Shown here: positions 25,319 through 35,048 of the stretch, piece after piece
Numbering within the stretch: the first letter of the stretch is position 1
How the letters are laid out: each line of letters opens with the position of its first letter
NCBI RefSeq assembly: GCF_001676875.1
Contig: NZ_JYKA01000009.1
Span: 95,657-159,656 of the forward strand
From: Chromobacterium subtsugae
GTDB lineage: Bacteria; Pseudomonadota; Gammaproteobacteria; Burkholderiales; Chromobacteriaceae
Length of the DNA: 64,000 nucleotides
Direction: 5' to 3'
Made by a program: the position numbers and the translations under genes
Notes under the pieces: generated by a model
Database searches by the model: none
Seen by the model: the letters and a program-made list of their open reading frames with translations, nothing else
Told to the model about the DNA's origin: nothing

Positions 25319-27565
25319 TCAGACGCTGATCTTGTCCAGCAACGCTTTCGCCTCCTCCTTCAACGCGCCCTGAGCTTCGCTCACCAAATCCTGCAATACC
25401 TCGCGCGCGCCTTCTCTATCGCCCATGTCCAGATAAACCTTGGCCAGATCCAGTTTGGTCGACAGCGGATCGTCCATCACCGACATGCCCTCCGCCTGGG
25501 CGGGAGGCTCTTCGGCCGGGGGCGCTTCGGCGGCCGGCGCTTCGGCCAGCATGTCCTCGTACAACGACTCCAGCCCGCCCCCGCCTTCCGCGGCCGGCTT
25601 GGCTTCCTCAGGCGGCGGCGCGTCCAGATTGAAATCGAAATCCAACAGGCTGGCCTCGCCTGCCGGCGCCGGTTCCTCGGCGGCAACGGGCGCGGCTTCC
25701 GCCGGCAGCATCGCTTCCAGGTCGAAATCCAGCGTGCCGCCCTGGTCTTCGGCGGCGGGCGCTTGTCCCGCCGGCGTATCGAACAAGGCGGCCAGCGGAT
25801 CCGCCTCCTCCGCCATCGCCGGCGCGGACTCGGCGGCGGGCGGCGCATCCGGCGCGGCTTCGCCGAACAGCTCCTGATCCAGATCGATGCCGCCGCCAAG
25901 GCCCGCGGACAGATCCAGCTCCGCGTCGGGCGCCATCTGGTACAGCGGATTGTCCGGATCGATCGCGCGCCCCAGCGTAACCGTCCTGGCCCACAACCCG
26001 CCCTTGCCATCGAAAGCGGCGTTCATTTCCTTGGCCAGGCGCTCGAAAGCGGCTGTGTCCGGACGCGCCGCGTACACCTCCATCAGCTTCATCCTGACTT
26101 CATGGCGGGACGGGTCCTTTTGCAGCGCGTCCTTCAAGATTTCCTCGGCCTGCTGGTCGCGGCCATAGGCGATATAAACCTCGGCCTCGGCCACCGGGTC
26201 GACTTCGGCCGCGTCGATCGCGCCCGCCGCCTGGGTGAAGTTGCTCATGAAGGAATGGCTGCCGCCCACGGTGCTGGGACCATGCCCGGTGACCGTAGAG
26301 CGCGCCAGCGTGGCGCTGGTAGCCGACAGGCTGCCCGCCGCCGCGCGCCTGCGCATGACTACCGCGCCCAGCAGTCCCAGCAAGGCGACCACGCCCACCC
26401 CGCCGCCGATCAACGGCAGATGATCCAGCAACTTGTCGAGCAGCGATTTGTTTGGCGGCGGCATCGGCGGCGCCGCGTGCGCAGGGGCTGGCTTCTTGAG
26501 CGGATGGGGCGCCGGTTCAGGCTTGGGCATCGGCTTAGGCGCGCTTGCCGCCGGAGCCGCCGCCGGAACGCTGGCGACCGCCATGGGCGCCGACGCCATG
26601 ACAGGCTTGGCCGGCAGCGGCTGGCCGCCCCGCATCGCCTTCAACTCCTGTTCCAGCGCCGTGATTCTGGCCGACGCCTCTTGCAAGGCCTTTTCGCGGG
26701 CGTTGATCTGCTGCTGCAGGTCATTCAGCCGCGCATTGTCGCTCCCGTCGCCCGGCACCAGCTTGAGCACGTCGCCGCCCTTGCCGGCCGGCGCCGCCGA
26801 CTGGCCACCGGCCGAAGCCGCGGCCGGGGCGGCATCGCCCAGAATGCTGGCGACCTGGGCCGCGCCCAACGCCTTCATCTTGCGCGCCGACGGCACTGTC
26901 AGCGACGAGCCCGGTTTCGGATGATTGACATCGCCTTCGGCGAAAGCGTCGGGGTTCGCCTGCACTAGCGCCGCCATGGTCTGCCGCAACGACGCGCCCC
27001 AGGGCTTCACCCTCTGCGCCAGCGAACGCAGGGTCGCGCCCGGCCTCACTTTCAGCACTGTGGGTTCGACGACGCGCGGCTTGGCCGGGGCCGCCGCCTG
27101 GTAGCGGCCGGCCTGGTCGCTGTCGGCGTAGCTGGGGACATCCTGGACGATGTTCGGGCCGCCGACATTGTAATTGGCCGGATCCAGCAACACCGTGTAT
27201 TCGCGCACCGAGCGGCCGGACGGCGCCTTGGCCTCCACCACGAAGCGCAGGTAGGGGTCGGTGATCGGCTGGACCGAGCTGACGCGGATCAGCGCGCCGC
27301 GCGGATTGGGGCTGAGCGCGAAGCGCAATTGGGACAGCGAGGAGGCGTAATCGACATTCAACGCCTGGAAGGTATCGATGCTGGCCAGCCCCACCCTGAC
27401 GGCATCCATTTCGCCAGGCTGCACTCCGGTCATTTCGATGTCGGCTTTCAGCAACTCGCCAAGATTGGAGCGGACATGGATCCTGCCCAATCCCGCCCAA
27501 GCCGCGGCAGAGCATGCCAAGCCTATCAACAGGACGCCAAGTTTGAGTTTTACCTGATTTCTCAC
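25319..27565 (-). CDS. fimV: FimV-like pilus/polar landmark protein, first copy
   Basis: This 748-residue protein starts MRNQVKLKLGVLLIGLACSA, a signal peptide, then GLGRIHVRSNLGELLKADIE, the FimV core start. A LysM-like region (about 165-225), a coiled coil (about 280-315), a single membrane helix (about 384-405) and a very acidic Glu/Ala-rich cytoplasmic region follow. The end (TKLDLAKVYLDMGDREGARE, then LQDLVSE) is the FimV C-terminal domain. Neighbours are usg/asd upstream and truA downstream, the standard fimV location. Confidence 0.9.
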   Translation of the reverse strand: MRNQVKLKLGVLLIGLACSAAAWAGLGRIHVRSNLGELLKADIEMTGVQPGEMDAVRVGLASIDTFQALNVDYASSLSQLRFALSPNPRGALIRVSSVQPITDPYLRFVVEAKAPSGRSVREYTVLLDPANYNVGGPNIVQDVPSYADSDQAGRYQAAAPAKPRVVEPTVLKVRPGATLRSLAQRVKPWGASLRQTMAALVQANPDAFAEGDVNHPKPGSSLTVPSARKMKALGAAQVASILGDAAPAAASAGGQSAAPAGKGGDVLKLVPGDGSDNARLNDLQQQINAREKALQEASARITALEQELKAMRGGQPLPAKPVMASAPMAVASVPAAAPAASAPKPMPKPEPAPHPLKKPAPAHAAPPMPPPNKSLLDKLLDHLPLIGGGVGVVALLGLLGAVVMRRRAAAGSLSATSATLARSTVTGHGPSTVGGSHSFMSNFTQAAGAIDAAEVDPVAEAEVYIAYGRDQQAEEILKDALQKDPSRHEVRMKLMEVYAARPDTAAFERLAKEMNAAFDGKGGLWARTVTLGRAIDPDNPLYQMAPDAELDLSAGLGGGIDLDQELFGEAAPDAPPAAESAPAMAEEADPLAALFDTPAGQAPAAEDQGGTLDFDLEAMLPAEAAPVAAEEPAPAGEASLLDFDFNLDAPPPEEAKPAAEGGGGLESLYEDMLAEAPAAEAPPAEEPPAQAEGMSVMDDPLSTKLDLAKVYLDMGDREGAREVLQDLVSEAQGALKEEAKALLDKISV

Positions 27566-27711
27566 TGTCTACCTTCCGGCATGGTCTCGTTTTATTTTAT
27601 AGGCACAGACCCGCTGGCGCGCGCATGGGCCATTGCTGCAATCTTAGGCCCTGCCTGGGCGTTTAGCCAGATTTCATGCGGGCTGCAAGCCGGGCGGACC
27701 CGGCTGCCCGC

Positions 27712-28722
27712 TTACATCAGCGCGCTCTGGCCGGCCAGGATTTCGGCGATGCGCACGCAATGGATGGCCGCGCCCGCCTTCACGTTGTCGGCCGACAGCC
27801 ACATGCTCACCACCTTGCCGTGCGCGCGCAGGCGGCTGACCCAGACCAGCTCGTTGCCGGTGGCTTCCATCGGCGTCACGTAGCCGCCATGCTGATCGCG
27901 GCCCACCACTTTCAATCCTGCCGCCTGCAGGCGCTTTTTCACTTGCTCGAGATCAAACTCCTTATGCAGTTCGACTTGAACCGCCCAGGAATGGCCAAAG
28001 AACACCGGCACGCGCGCGCAGGTCACCTCCAGAGATTCCGGCGCCAGCCCCAGCAGGCGCGCGGTCTCGTCGCGCACCGAGCGCTCTTCTTCCGAATCGC
28101 CGTTCTCGTCCAGCTCGCCGATCTGCGGCAGCACGTTGAAAGCGATGCGCTTATCGTAGGCCTTGACCTCGGCGTCGCGGTGCGAGAACAACGCGGTGGT
28201 CTGGTCGGCCATTTCCTCCATCGCCGCCTGGCCGCTGCCGGACACCGCCTGGTAGGTGGCGATGCTGGCGCGCTGGACGCCCAGCGGCAGCAAGGCTGCC
28301 AGCGCCAGCGCCAGCGGCGTGGTGGTGCAATTGGGCACGGCCACCAGCGGTGCGCGGCCCAGGTCCTCCAGTTCGGCGGCGTTGATCGCCGGCGCCACCA
28401 GCGGCACGCCGGCGTCGGCGCGGAAGGCGGAACTGAAGTCCACCACCGCGGCGCCGGCATCGCGCGCCTGCGGCGCGTATTCGCGGGAAACGGCGCTGCC
28501 GGCGGCGAAGATGGCCATGCCGACATTCTCGAAGTTGAATTCGTCCACCATGTGCACGTCCAGCTCCAGGTTGCCGAAGGAGACGGTGCTGCCGTCCTGC
28601 TCGGCGACATCCACCGCGAACACGCGGGCAGCCGGGAAGTTGCGCTCGGCCAGCAGTTCCAGAATGGCCTGGCCCACCAGGCTGGTGGCGCCCACTACGG
28701 CAAGCTGAAGGGATGTCGACAT
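27712..28722 (-). CDS. usg: USG-1-type aspartate-semialdehyde dehydrogenase paralogue
   Basis: This 336-residue protein (ATG 28722, MSTSLQLAVVGATSLVGQ) has the asd fold with a Rossmann GATSLVG loop, a PNCTTTPLAL cysteine block and HSWAVQVELHKE. USG-1 proteins are asd paralogues next to genuine asd in gammaproteobacteria and betaproteobacteria; their reaction is uncertain. A true asd (28858) lies directly upstream, behind a terminator. Length is typical. Confidence 0.85.
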   Translation of the reverse strand: MSTSLQLAVVGATSLVGQAILELLAERNFPAARVFAVDVAEQDGSTVSFGNLELDVHMVDEFNFENVGMAIFAAGSAVSREYAPQARDAGAAVVDFSSAFRADAGVPLVAPAINAAELEDLGRAPLVAVPNCTTTPLALALAALLPLGVQRASIATYQAVSGSGQAAMEEMADQTTALFSHRDAEVKAYDKRIAFNVLPQIGELDENGDSEEERSVRDETARLLGLAPESLEVTCARVPVFFGHSWAVQVELHKEFDLEQVKKRLQAAGLKVVGRDQHGGYVTPMEATGNELVWVSRLRAHGKVVSMWLSADNVKAGAAIHCVRIAEILAGQSALM

Positions 28723-28777
28723 GATTGGTTTCCTATTCATTACTGCGCCGGACGGACAACTCCGCCGGCGAATCCAT

Positions 28778-28802
28778 GCGAAAAGGGCACCTAAGTGCCC
28801 TT
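28778..28802 (-). terminator. rho-independent terminator after asd
   Basis: AAGGGCAC (28783-28790) pairs with GTGCCCTT (28795-28802); on the minus strand the stem is followed by TTTTCG. It separates asd from the usg paralogue. Confidence 0.75.
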
Positions 28803-28857
28803 ATGTTCTTGAGACGGCCGGCAAGCGCCGGCCTCAGGCTGACGCCTATTCTACCCG

Positions 28858-29970
28858 TCAGCGCTCGATCAGGATACGCAGCATGCGGCGCAGCGGTTCG
28901 GCGGCGCCCCACAGCAGCTGATCGCCGACGGTGAACGCCGATAGATACTCGCCGCCCATCGCCATCTTGCGCAGGCGTCCCACCGGGGTGCGCAGCGTGC
29001 CGGTGACCGCGGCCGGGGTCAGATCGCGCATCGACGCCTCGCGGGTGTTCGGCACCACGCGGGCCCACGGATTGGCCGCGGCCAGCATCGCCTCGATCTC
29101 GTCCAGCGGCACGTCTTGCTTCAATTTGATGGTCAACGCCTGGCTGTGGCAGCGCATCGCGCCCACCCGCACGCACAAGCCGTCCACCGGCACCGGATTC
29201 GCGCCGCGCCCCAGGATCTTGTTGGTTTCCGCGCCGCCCTTCCATTCTTCCTTGGACTGGCCATTGCCCAGATCCTTGTCTATCCACGGAATCAGGCTGC
29301 CGGCCAGCGGCACGCCGAAATTCTGGCTGGGGAAGCCGTCGCCGCGCAGGAAATCTGACACCTTGCGGTCGATGTCCAGGATGGCGGAGGCCGGGTCGGC
29401 CAGCAGATCGCCCACCTGGCCATGGATGGCGCCCATGCCGGTCAGCAGTTCGCGCATGTTCTTGGCGCCGGCCCCGGAAGCCGCCTGGTAGGTCATCGAC
29501 GTGGCCCACTCCACCAGATCATTCTGGAACAAGCCGCCCAGCGCCATCAGCATCAGCGAAACGGTGCAGTTGCCGCCGATATAGTCTTTCACGCCGCTGG
29601 CCAAACCCTGCTCAATCACGTTCTGGTTGACCGGATCGAGAATGATGATGGCGTTGTCCTGCATGCGCAGCGAGGACGCCGCGTCTATCCAATAGCCCTT
29701 CCAGCCGGCTTCGCGCAGCTTGCCATAGACTTCGGAGGTGTAGTCGCCGCCCTGGCAGGTGACGATGGCGTCCATCGCCTTCAATTCGTCGATATTGCCG
29801 GCATCCTTCAAGGCCGGCACCTCGCGACCGATATCCGGCGCTTTGCCCCCCACATTGGACGTGGTGAAGAACACCGGTTCATCGATGGCGGCGAAGTCGT
29901 TTTCCTCGCGCATGCGCTGCATCAGCACCGAACCGACCATGCCGCGCCAACCTACAAAGCCTACTCTCAC
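28858..29970 (-). CDS. asd: aspartate-semialdehyde dehydrogenase
   Basis: This 370-residue enzyme reduces aspartyl phosphate to aspartate semialdehyde for lysine, threonine, methionine and diaminopimelate synthesis. It opens with [20 protein letters not shown] (nucleotide loop) and has the catalytic cysteine in [10 protein letters not shown] and the catalytic His in [11 protein letters not shown]. It belongs to the Gram-negative asd group of about 370 residues. It is the first gene of the block and faces the flavoenzyme operon across a 388-base gap. Confidence 0.96.
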   Translation of the reverse strand: MRVGFVGWRGMVGSVLMQRMREENDFAAIDEPVFFTTSNVGGKAPDIGREVPALKDAGNIDELKAMDAIVTCQGGDYTSEVYGKLREAGWKGYWIDAASSLRMQDNAIIILDPVNQNVIEQGLASGVKDYIGGNCTVSLMLMALGGLFQNDLVEWATSMTYQAASGAGAKNMRELLTGMGAIHGQVGDLLADPASAILDIDRKVSDFLRGDGFPSQNFGVPLAGSLIPWIDKDLGNGQSKEEWKGGAETNKILGRGANPVPVDGLCVRVGAMRCHSQALTIKLKQDVPLDEIEAMLAAANPWARVVPNTREASMRDLTPAAVTGTLRTPVGRLRKMAMGGEYLSAFTVGDQLLWGAAEPLRRMLRILIER

Positions 29971-30236
29971 TGGAAATCTCCCGAGTCTGTCCTAAGTCCG
30001 AATCGTGGCCGCGCCGACGGCACGGTTAATTTTTTATTACCTCATTGTGCAGCGCGCAATCGTGCCAGGCAATGGGGTAAATCGTTTTTATTGAGAATGT
30101 AATGAGAAGAACAGATTTGAATGACATCAACACTGACCGGACGACTCGCGTTCGCCATTCTTACAGGCTCGCCCAGCCCCGAAACGCGGCAGCCCGAGTG
30201 GAGCCGGCCACCGCGCAGACTGACAGCATAAGAAAG

Positions 30237-30264
30237 TTGACTATGTAAATGACTGTTTCATAAC
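30237..30264 (+). promoter_or_regulatory. candidate promoter for the flavoenzyme operon
   Basis: TTGACT (30237-30242) and CATAAC (30259-30264) are separated by 16 bases, about 95 bases upstream of the first flavoenzyme gene. The rest of the 388-base gap (29971-30358) is AT-rich and has no gene. The asd promoter must lie in the other end of it. Confidence 0.35.
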
Positions 30265-30358
30265 TCATTGCAAGCGCGCATATGCCGAATAATTCATCGC
30301 CTCGGGCGCGCCGCAGCAGTCCCTCGCCATCGCGACATGTCATCGGAGAAGCACGGCA

Positions 30359-31540
30359 ATGTCTGACTACGATCTGATCATCATCGGCGGGGGCCTGATC
30401 GGGCTATCCACCGCCTACAACGCCGTCAGCCCCTATGGCGGCCATCCGGTTCTGCAAGGCAACAAGGTGCTGGTGCTGGAGCAAAGCACCTTCTTCAACC
30501 AGTTCTGCAGTTCGGCCGGCGCATCGCGCCAATTCCGCTTCCAATACAGCGAAACGTACATGACCCAGCTGGTGATGGCTGCGGTTCCGGAGTGGGAGCT
30601 GCCGCAAAGCCAGACTGTCACCCAGCCGATTCCTTGCGTCGGCAGCCTGTGGTTTGGCGACCCGAACACCCCCACCACCGAAGGCGGCATCGCCCCGGCG
30701 ATCGAAACCATGCAGGCCATGGGAGTGCCCTTCCAGTCGCTGACCCGCGCGGAGGTGGAAGAGTGGTACGGCTTCCGCGACCTGCCCGCCAACTACAGCG
30801 GTTTTTTCCAGAGAGACGGCGGCGTCATCAATCTGCCGGCCACGCTGCGGGCGATGTACAACCTGGCGCATGACCAGGGGGTGCAGCTGAAGGAAGAACA
30901 GAAAGTCATCGATATCGAATCCAGCGGCGGGCAGATCACCGTCACCACCGATGCCGGCGCGTATCGCGGCAAAAAACTGGTCATCACCGCCGGAGCCTTC
31001 ACCAACGAAGTGATCGCGCCGCTGGGCATCCAGCTGAATCTGACCATCTGGAACATGGTATCCGCCTATTTCCGCAAGACGCGGGCCGACATCGACTACC
31101 CCACCTGGTTCGCCTTCCAGCAACCCACAGCCGCCAACGCCAATCTGTACTACGGCTTTCCGGAAACCTCCTGGTCGCATCCCGGCTATATCCGGGTGGC
31201 GCCGGACTACCCGTACCAGATCATCAGCGATCCAAGGGAACGCCGCCCTCCCACGCCGCAAGACTACGCCGGCACTTGCGAATGGGTGGCCCAGCACATG
31301 AGCGGTCTGTCGCCGGAGCCGGAATACGCATCGGCCTGCATGGTGGCGCTCGCCGACGACGGCAAGGAATTCATTCTGGACACCCTGCCCGGCCACCCCA
31401 ACATCGTGCTCTACACCGCGGGCTGGGCCGCGAAACTGGTGCCGCTGCTGGGCAAGATCTGCGTGCAGCTGGCGATCAACGGCGCCACCGACTACGACAT
31501 CAGTCCGTTCAGCATCGGCCGTCCCGGCCTTGTCCGCTAA
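30359..31540 (+). CDS. FAD-dependent oxidoreductase, sarcosine/N-methyltryptophan oxidase-like (DAO family)
   Basis: This 393-residue flavoprotein has an N-terminal FAD-binding loop (DLIIIGGGLIGLSTAYNA, about 4-21), a GASRQFRFQYSE segment like monomeric sarcosine oxidases, and a cysteine near residue 327 (ASACMVALADDGKEF) at the place of the covalent-flavin cysteine in that family. The C-terminal block has AGWAAKLVPLLGK where family members have GFSGHGFK, so substrate handling may differ. There is no signal peptide. The following gene starts 21 bases later, so the two are probably co-transcribed. The substrate is unknown; an N-methyl or alpha-amino compound is likely. Confidence 0.78.
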   Translation: MSDYDLIIIGGGLIGLSTAYNAVSPYGGHPVLQGNKVLVLEQSTFFNQFCSSAGASRQFRFQYSETYMTQLVMAAVPEWELPQSQTVTQPIPCVGSLWFGDPNTPTTEGGIAPAIETMQAMGVPFQSLTRAEVEEWYGFRDLPANYSGFFQRDGGVINLPATLRAMYNLAHDQGVQLKEEQKVIDIESSGGQITVTTDAGAYRGKKLVITAGAFTNEVIAPLGIQLNLTIWNMVSAYFRKTRADIDYPTWFAFQQPTAANANLYYGFPETSWSHPGYIRVAPDYPYQIISDPRERRPPTPQDYAGTCEWVAQHMSGLSPEPEYASACMVALADDGKEFILDTLPGHPNIVLYTAGWAAKLVPLLGKICVQLAINGATDYDISPFSIGRPGLVR

Positions 31541-31561
31541 ACACCAGAGGAGCGCTGCAAA

Positions 31562-33316
31562 ATGATCACATTGAATGACATTCCCCACAGCACCGGCAGC
31601 CAGGCCGACCTGGCAGTCGATGTCGCCGTGGTCGGCGCGGGCGTGGGCGGCTTGTACACCGGCTACCGTCTGCTAGGCGGCGAGTACAAGCCGGGCGGCA
31701 GCCGGCCCACCAGCGTGCATGTGTTCGACCTGGCCGACCGGCTGGGCGGCAGGCTGCTGTCAATCAAGCTGCCGGGCATGAACGTGATTGGAGAGCTGGG
31801 CGGCATGCGCTACATGCGCTCGCAGGAAATGGTGACCGCCCTGATCGAAGACGTCTTCAAGCTGCCCAACCAGGAATTTCCCATGGGCGAACCGGACGAT
31901 CTTTACTTCTACCTGCGCTGCCAGCGCTTCAAGGCCAACGCCTGGACCAGCGCTCAGGCGCAAGGGGAGAAATTCCACGTCCGCTATACCTTCAAACTGG
32001 GCGAAGAAGGCTATAGCCCGGACCAGTTGTTCAACAAGATAGTCTACGACGTGCTGATGGCCGACCCCTGGTTCGTCGCCGAATTCGGCGACAAGGTCAA
32101 AAAGATCGACCAATACACCTACACGTTCCAGCTCACCAGCCGCGAATGGAACATCGTCAAGCCAGCCCTGACATACGTTTTCCCCGACAGCCCCTTCCGC
32201 GGCATGAAGGTCAACGATATCGGCTTCTGGAACCTGATCAAGGACCAGGTAGGCCAGGACGCCTACAGCTTCCTGGCCGATGGCGGCGGCTACTATTCCA
32301 ACACCATCAACTGGAACGCCGCCGAAGCCTTCCCCTATATGGTGGGTGACTTTTCCAGCGCCGACTCCAGCTACCGCACCATCAGCGACGGCTATGATCA
32401 GATCGCCTACGCGCTGGCGCAGTCCTTCACCGACATGTCAGGCGCCAAGCTGTGGCTGGGCAACCGCCTGGAAACCTTCAGCCGCGCGCAGGACGGCAGC
32501 GGCTACCGCTACCTGCTGACCTTCTGGAATGCCGCTGGCCAATACCGCTGGACCGTCAAGGCCAATAACATCGTGCTGGCGATGCCGCGTCGTTCGCTGG
32601 AGCTGCTCGACCAGCAGAATTTTTTCTTCAACCGCGAAGGCGCGCAGCAGCTGCAGAAGAACATCGCCTCCGTCATCATGGAGCCTTCGTTCAAACTGCT
32701 GATGGGCTTTGAGGAGCCATGGTGGACAGAAGACTTCGGCGCGGAGTCCGGCCATTCCATCACCGACCTGCCGATGCGCCAGTGCTACTACTTCGGCACC
32801 GATCCGGCCAACAACCATTCGCTGTTCCTGTCCAGCTACAACGACATGCGCACCGTGCCGTTCTGGCAGGTGCTGATGCAAGGCCGCGACAAACTGCCCC
32901 GCTACCTGGGCCACACCACCCGGCTGGTCCGCCAGGAGCATCTGGAAGCGCTGGCCAAAGAGCCAGGCGAGCCAGCGCCCATCGCGATGGTGGAAGAAGC
33001 GATGAACCAGGTGCGCGAACTCCACGGCAAGGGCAACGAGATTCCGCCGCCCTATGTCGCCCGCCTGCAGGACTGGACCCAAGACCCGTACGGCGGCGGC
33101 TACCACGCCTGGTGCGCCGACGTGTCGGTGCAGAACATCATGCCCTATATGCGTCGGCCCGATCACGGCGAGAACATCCACATCACCGGCGAGGCCTATT
33201 CCGACGACCAAGGCTGGGTGGAAGGCGCGCTTTGCGTGACCGAGCTGATGCTGCAGGAGTGGTTCGACATGGCCTGGCCGGCCTGGCTGAACCGAGACTA
33301 CTACCTGGGCTGGTGA
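31562..33316 (+). CDS. flavin amine oxidase, L-amino acid oxidase-like
   Basis: This 584-residue protein, with GAGGAGCGC before the ATG, has a Rossmann FAD loop (VAVVGAGVGGLYTGYRL, about 22-38). The LGGMRYMRSQE segment is typical of L-amino acid oxidases and monoamine oxidases, and the C-terminal FAD motif GWVEGA lies near 551-556. Such enzymes deaminate an amino acid, releasing ammonia, keto acid and H2O2. It has no signal peptide. The acid specificity cannot be told from sequence alone; lysine, arginine, glutamate and tryptophan oxidases all fit this size class. It pairs with the upstream DAO-type enzyme. Confidence 0.78.
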   Translation: MITLNDIPHSTGSQADLAVDVAVVGAGVGGLYTGYRLLGGEYKPGGSRPTSVHVFDLADRLGGRLLSIKLPGMNVIGELGGMRYMRSQEMVTALIEDVFKLPNQEFPMGEPDDLYFYLRCQRFKANAWTSAQAQGEKFHVRYTFKLGEEGYSPDQLFNKIVYDVLMADPWFVAEFGDKVKKIDQYTYTFQLTSREWNIVKPALTYVFPDSPFRGMKVNDIGFWNLIKDQVGQDAYSFLADGGGYYSNTINWNAAEAFPYMVGDFSSADSSYRTISDGYDQIAYALAQSFTDMSGAKLWLGNRLETFSRAQDGSGYRYLLTFWNAAGQYRWTVKANNIVLAMPRRSLELLDQQNFFFNREGAQQLQKNIASVIMEPSFKLLMGFEEPWWTEDFGAESGHSITDLPMRQCYYFGTDPANNHSLFLSSYNDMRTVPFWQVLMQGRDKLPRYLGHTTRLVRQEHLEALAKEPGEPAPIAMVEEAMNQVRELHGKGNEIPPPYVARLQDWTQDPYGGGYHAWCADVSVQNIMPYMRRPDHGENIHITGEAYSDDQGWVEGALCVTELMLQEWFDMAWPAWLNRDYYLGW

Positions 33317-33558
33317 AGCGCGGCCGCCTCCGCCTAGCCGGACGCGGCGGCGTCATCTTTCGGGAAAGGACGCGGCCGGGCCAAGACATGCTTGCGCCAG
33401 GCCGCGGCCTCGCGTCAATTCGCGGCTTGAATCAACACGCGCGTTTGCCCGGCATTGTCCCGACCATAGTCGTCGCTGACATAGGCATCATCGTCGACGC
33501 GGTGGACGATCAGCGGCTCGTGAAAGCGCAATGCCTCTGATCGACATGCGGCCTCGTC
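33317..33558. other. intergenic region between the amine oxidase and the leucine genes
   Basis: The genes on either side converge here. No gene is supported, and no strong terminator for the plus-strand oxidase operon is evident, although GC-rich inverted segments near 33318-33350 might fold. Confidence 0.4.
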
Positions 33559-33595
33559 TCAAAAAACAGCGCGCACCCTCAGGATGCGCGCCGTT
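33559..33595 (-). terminator. rho-independent terminator after leuB
   Basis: On the minus strand GCGCGCA pairs with TGCGCGC (33569-33575 and 33585-33591), followed by TTTTTT. It is about 40 bases after the leuB stop. Confidence 0.85.
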
Positions 33596-33631
33596 GCACT
33601 TTCTTCCCCGACTCAAACCAGGGACGCGTCC

Positions 33632-34696
33632 TTACATCGCCGCCACCACCGCGTCGCCCATGCCGGAGCAGCTGACCTTCTCGCAACCGGCCTCGTAGAT
33701 GTCGCCAGTGCGGTAACCCTGGGCCAACACCTTCTTCACTGCGGTTTCCACGCGCTGCGCGGCGGTCTCCTGGCCGAAGCTGTAGCGCAGCATCATGGCG
33801 GCGGACAGGATGGTGGCCAGCGGATTGGCCAGGTTCTGCCCGGCGATGTCCGGCGCCGAGCCGTGGCTGGGCTCGTACAGGCCCTTGTTGTTCTGATCCA
33901 GCGACGCCGACGGCAGCATGCCGATGGAGCCGGTCAGCATCGAGGCCTCGTCGGACAGGATGTCGCCGAAGATATTGCCGGTGACCATCACGTCGAATTG
34001 CTTCGGGTTGCGCACCAGCTGCATCGCGGCGTTGTCGACATACATGTGCGACAGCTCCACCTGCGGATACTCGCGCGCCACGTCTATCATGATCTCCTTC
34101 CAGAACTCGGTGGTCTCCAGCACATTGGCCTTGTCCACCGAACACAGCTTCTTGCCCCGCTTCATCGCGATGCCGAAGGCGACATGGGCGATGCGGCGCA
34201 CTTCGCTCTCGCTGTAGCGCATGGTGTTGTAAGCCTCGCGCTCGCCCAGCTCGTTGACGGCGATGCCGCGCGGCTGGCCGAAGTAGATGTCGCCGGTCAG
34301 TTCGCGCACGATCATGATGTCCAGCCCCGCCACCACCTCGGGCTTCAGCGTGGACGCGTTGGCCAGCTCCGGATACAGGATGGCCGGGCGCAGGTTGGCG
34401 AACAGGCCCAGATCCTTGCGGATGGCCAACAGGCCGCGTTCCGGCCGCAGCGGACGCTCCAGCTTGTCGTATTGCGGGCCGCCCACCGCGCCCAAAAGCA
34501 CCGCGTCGGCCTCGCGCGCCAGTTTCTGCGTGGCTTCCGGATACGGCGCGCCGTACTGGTCGTAAGCGGCGCCGCCCAAGGGCGCGTGCTCGGTTTCGAT
34601 CTTCAGCCCGTCGCGGCGCAATACGTCCAGCACGCGCTCGGCCTGCGCGATGATTTCCGGCCCGATGCCGTCACCCGGCAGAATGGCGATTTTCAT
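33632..34696 (-). CDS. leuB: 3-isopropylmalate dehydrogenase
   Basis: This 354-residue enzyme oxidises and decarboxylates 3-isopropylmalate in leucine synthesis. It starts [15 protein letters not shown], has [21 protein letters not shown] (substrate arginines) and the NAD loop [18 protein letters not shown]. Length is typical. It is the last of the leu genes here and is preceded by a membrane protein and a flavin-fold gene inserted between leuD and leuB. Confidence 0.97.
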   Translation of the reverse strand: MKIAILPGDGIGPEIIAQAERVLDVLRRDGLKIETEHAPLGGAAYDQYGAPYPEATQKLAREADAVLLGAVGGPQYDKLERPLRPERGLLAIRKDLGLFANLRPAILYPELANASTLKPEVVAGLDIMIVRELTGDIYFGQPRGIAVNELGEREAYNTMRYSESEVRRIAHVAFGIAMKRGKKLCSVDKANVLETTEFWKEIMIDVAREYPQVELSHMYVDNAAMQLVRNPKQFDVMVTGNIFGDILSDEASMLTGSIGMLPSASLDQNNKGLYEPSHGSAPDIAGQNLANPLATILSAAMMLRYSFGQETAAQRVETAVKKVLAQGYRTGDIYEAGCEKVSCSGMGDAVVAAM

Positions 34697-34706
34697 GGTT
34701 TCTTCC

Positions 34707-35048
34707 TTATTTCCGTTTGTCTTCTTCGCGCCAGGTCAAACGTTCCACCAGCGCCTTTTCGCAACACTTGAACACGATGTAGGCCGCCATCGCGGCGTAG
34801 CCGGACAGCAGCAGCTCTCCCAACTGGCGCAGCGCGCCATCCATTGCCGCCTGCCAGCCCGCGTCCAGCCATAATTTCAAATTCAGCTGCAGCAGCAGGG
34901 CCAGGTTGATGGTGCCCACGCCGAACAGCAAAAAACTCAGGCCCAGCAGCAGGAAAGCCGCCAGCGGATGGCGATGCAGCCAGGCCATCCCTCCCCGTCG
35001 CGCTGCGGCTTCCTTCCCGCCGCCATCTTCACTGCTGACGGGTTTCAT
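34707..35048 (-). CDS. membrane protein, hypothetical
   Basis: This 113-residue protein ([20 protein letters not shown] start) has two clear membrane segments: a Leu/Phe-rich one at about 29-52 and a second at about 75-95 ([20 protein letters not shown]). The C-terminal end is charged ([17 protein letters not shown]). The ATG at 35048 overlaps the preceding gene by 20 bases, which suggests coupled translation. It stands 10 bases upstream of leuB. The function is unknown; it may only share the transcript. Confidence 0.65.
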   Translation of the reverse strand: MKPVSSEDGGGKEAAARRGGMAWLHRHPLAAFLLLGLSFLLFGVGTINLALLLQLNLKLWLDAGWQAAMDGALRQLGELLLSGYAAMAAYIVFKCCEKALVERLTWREEDKRK

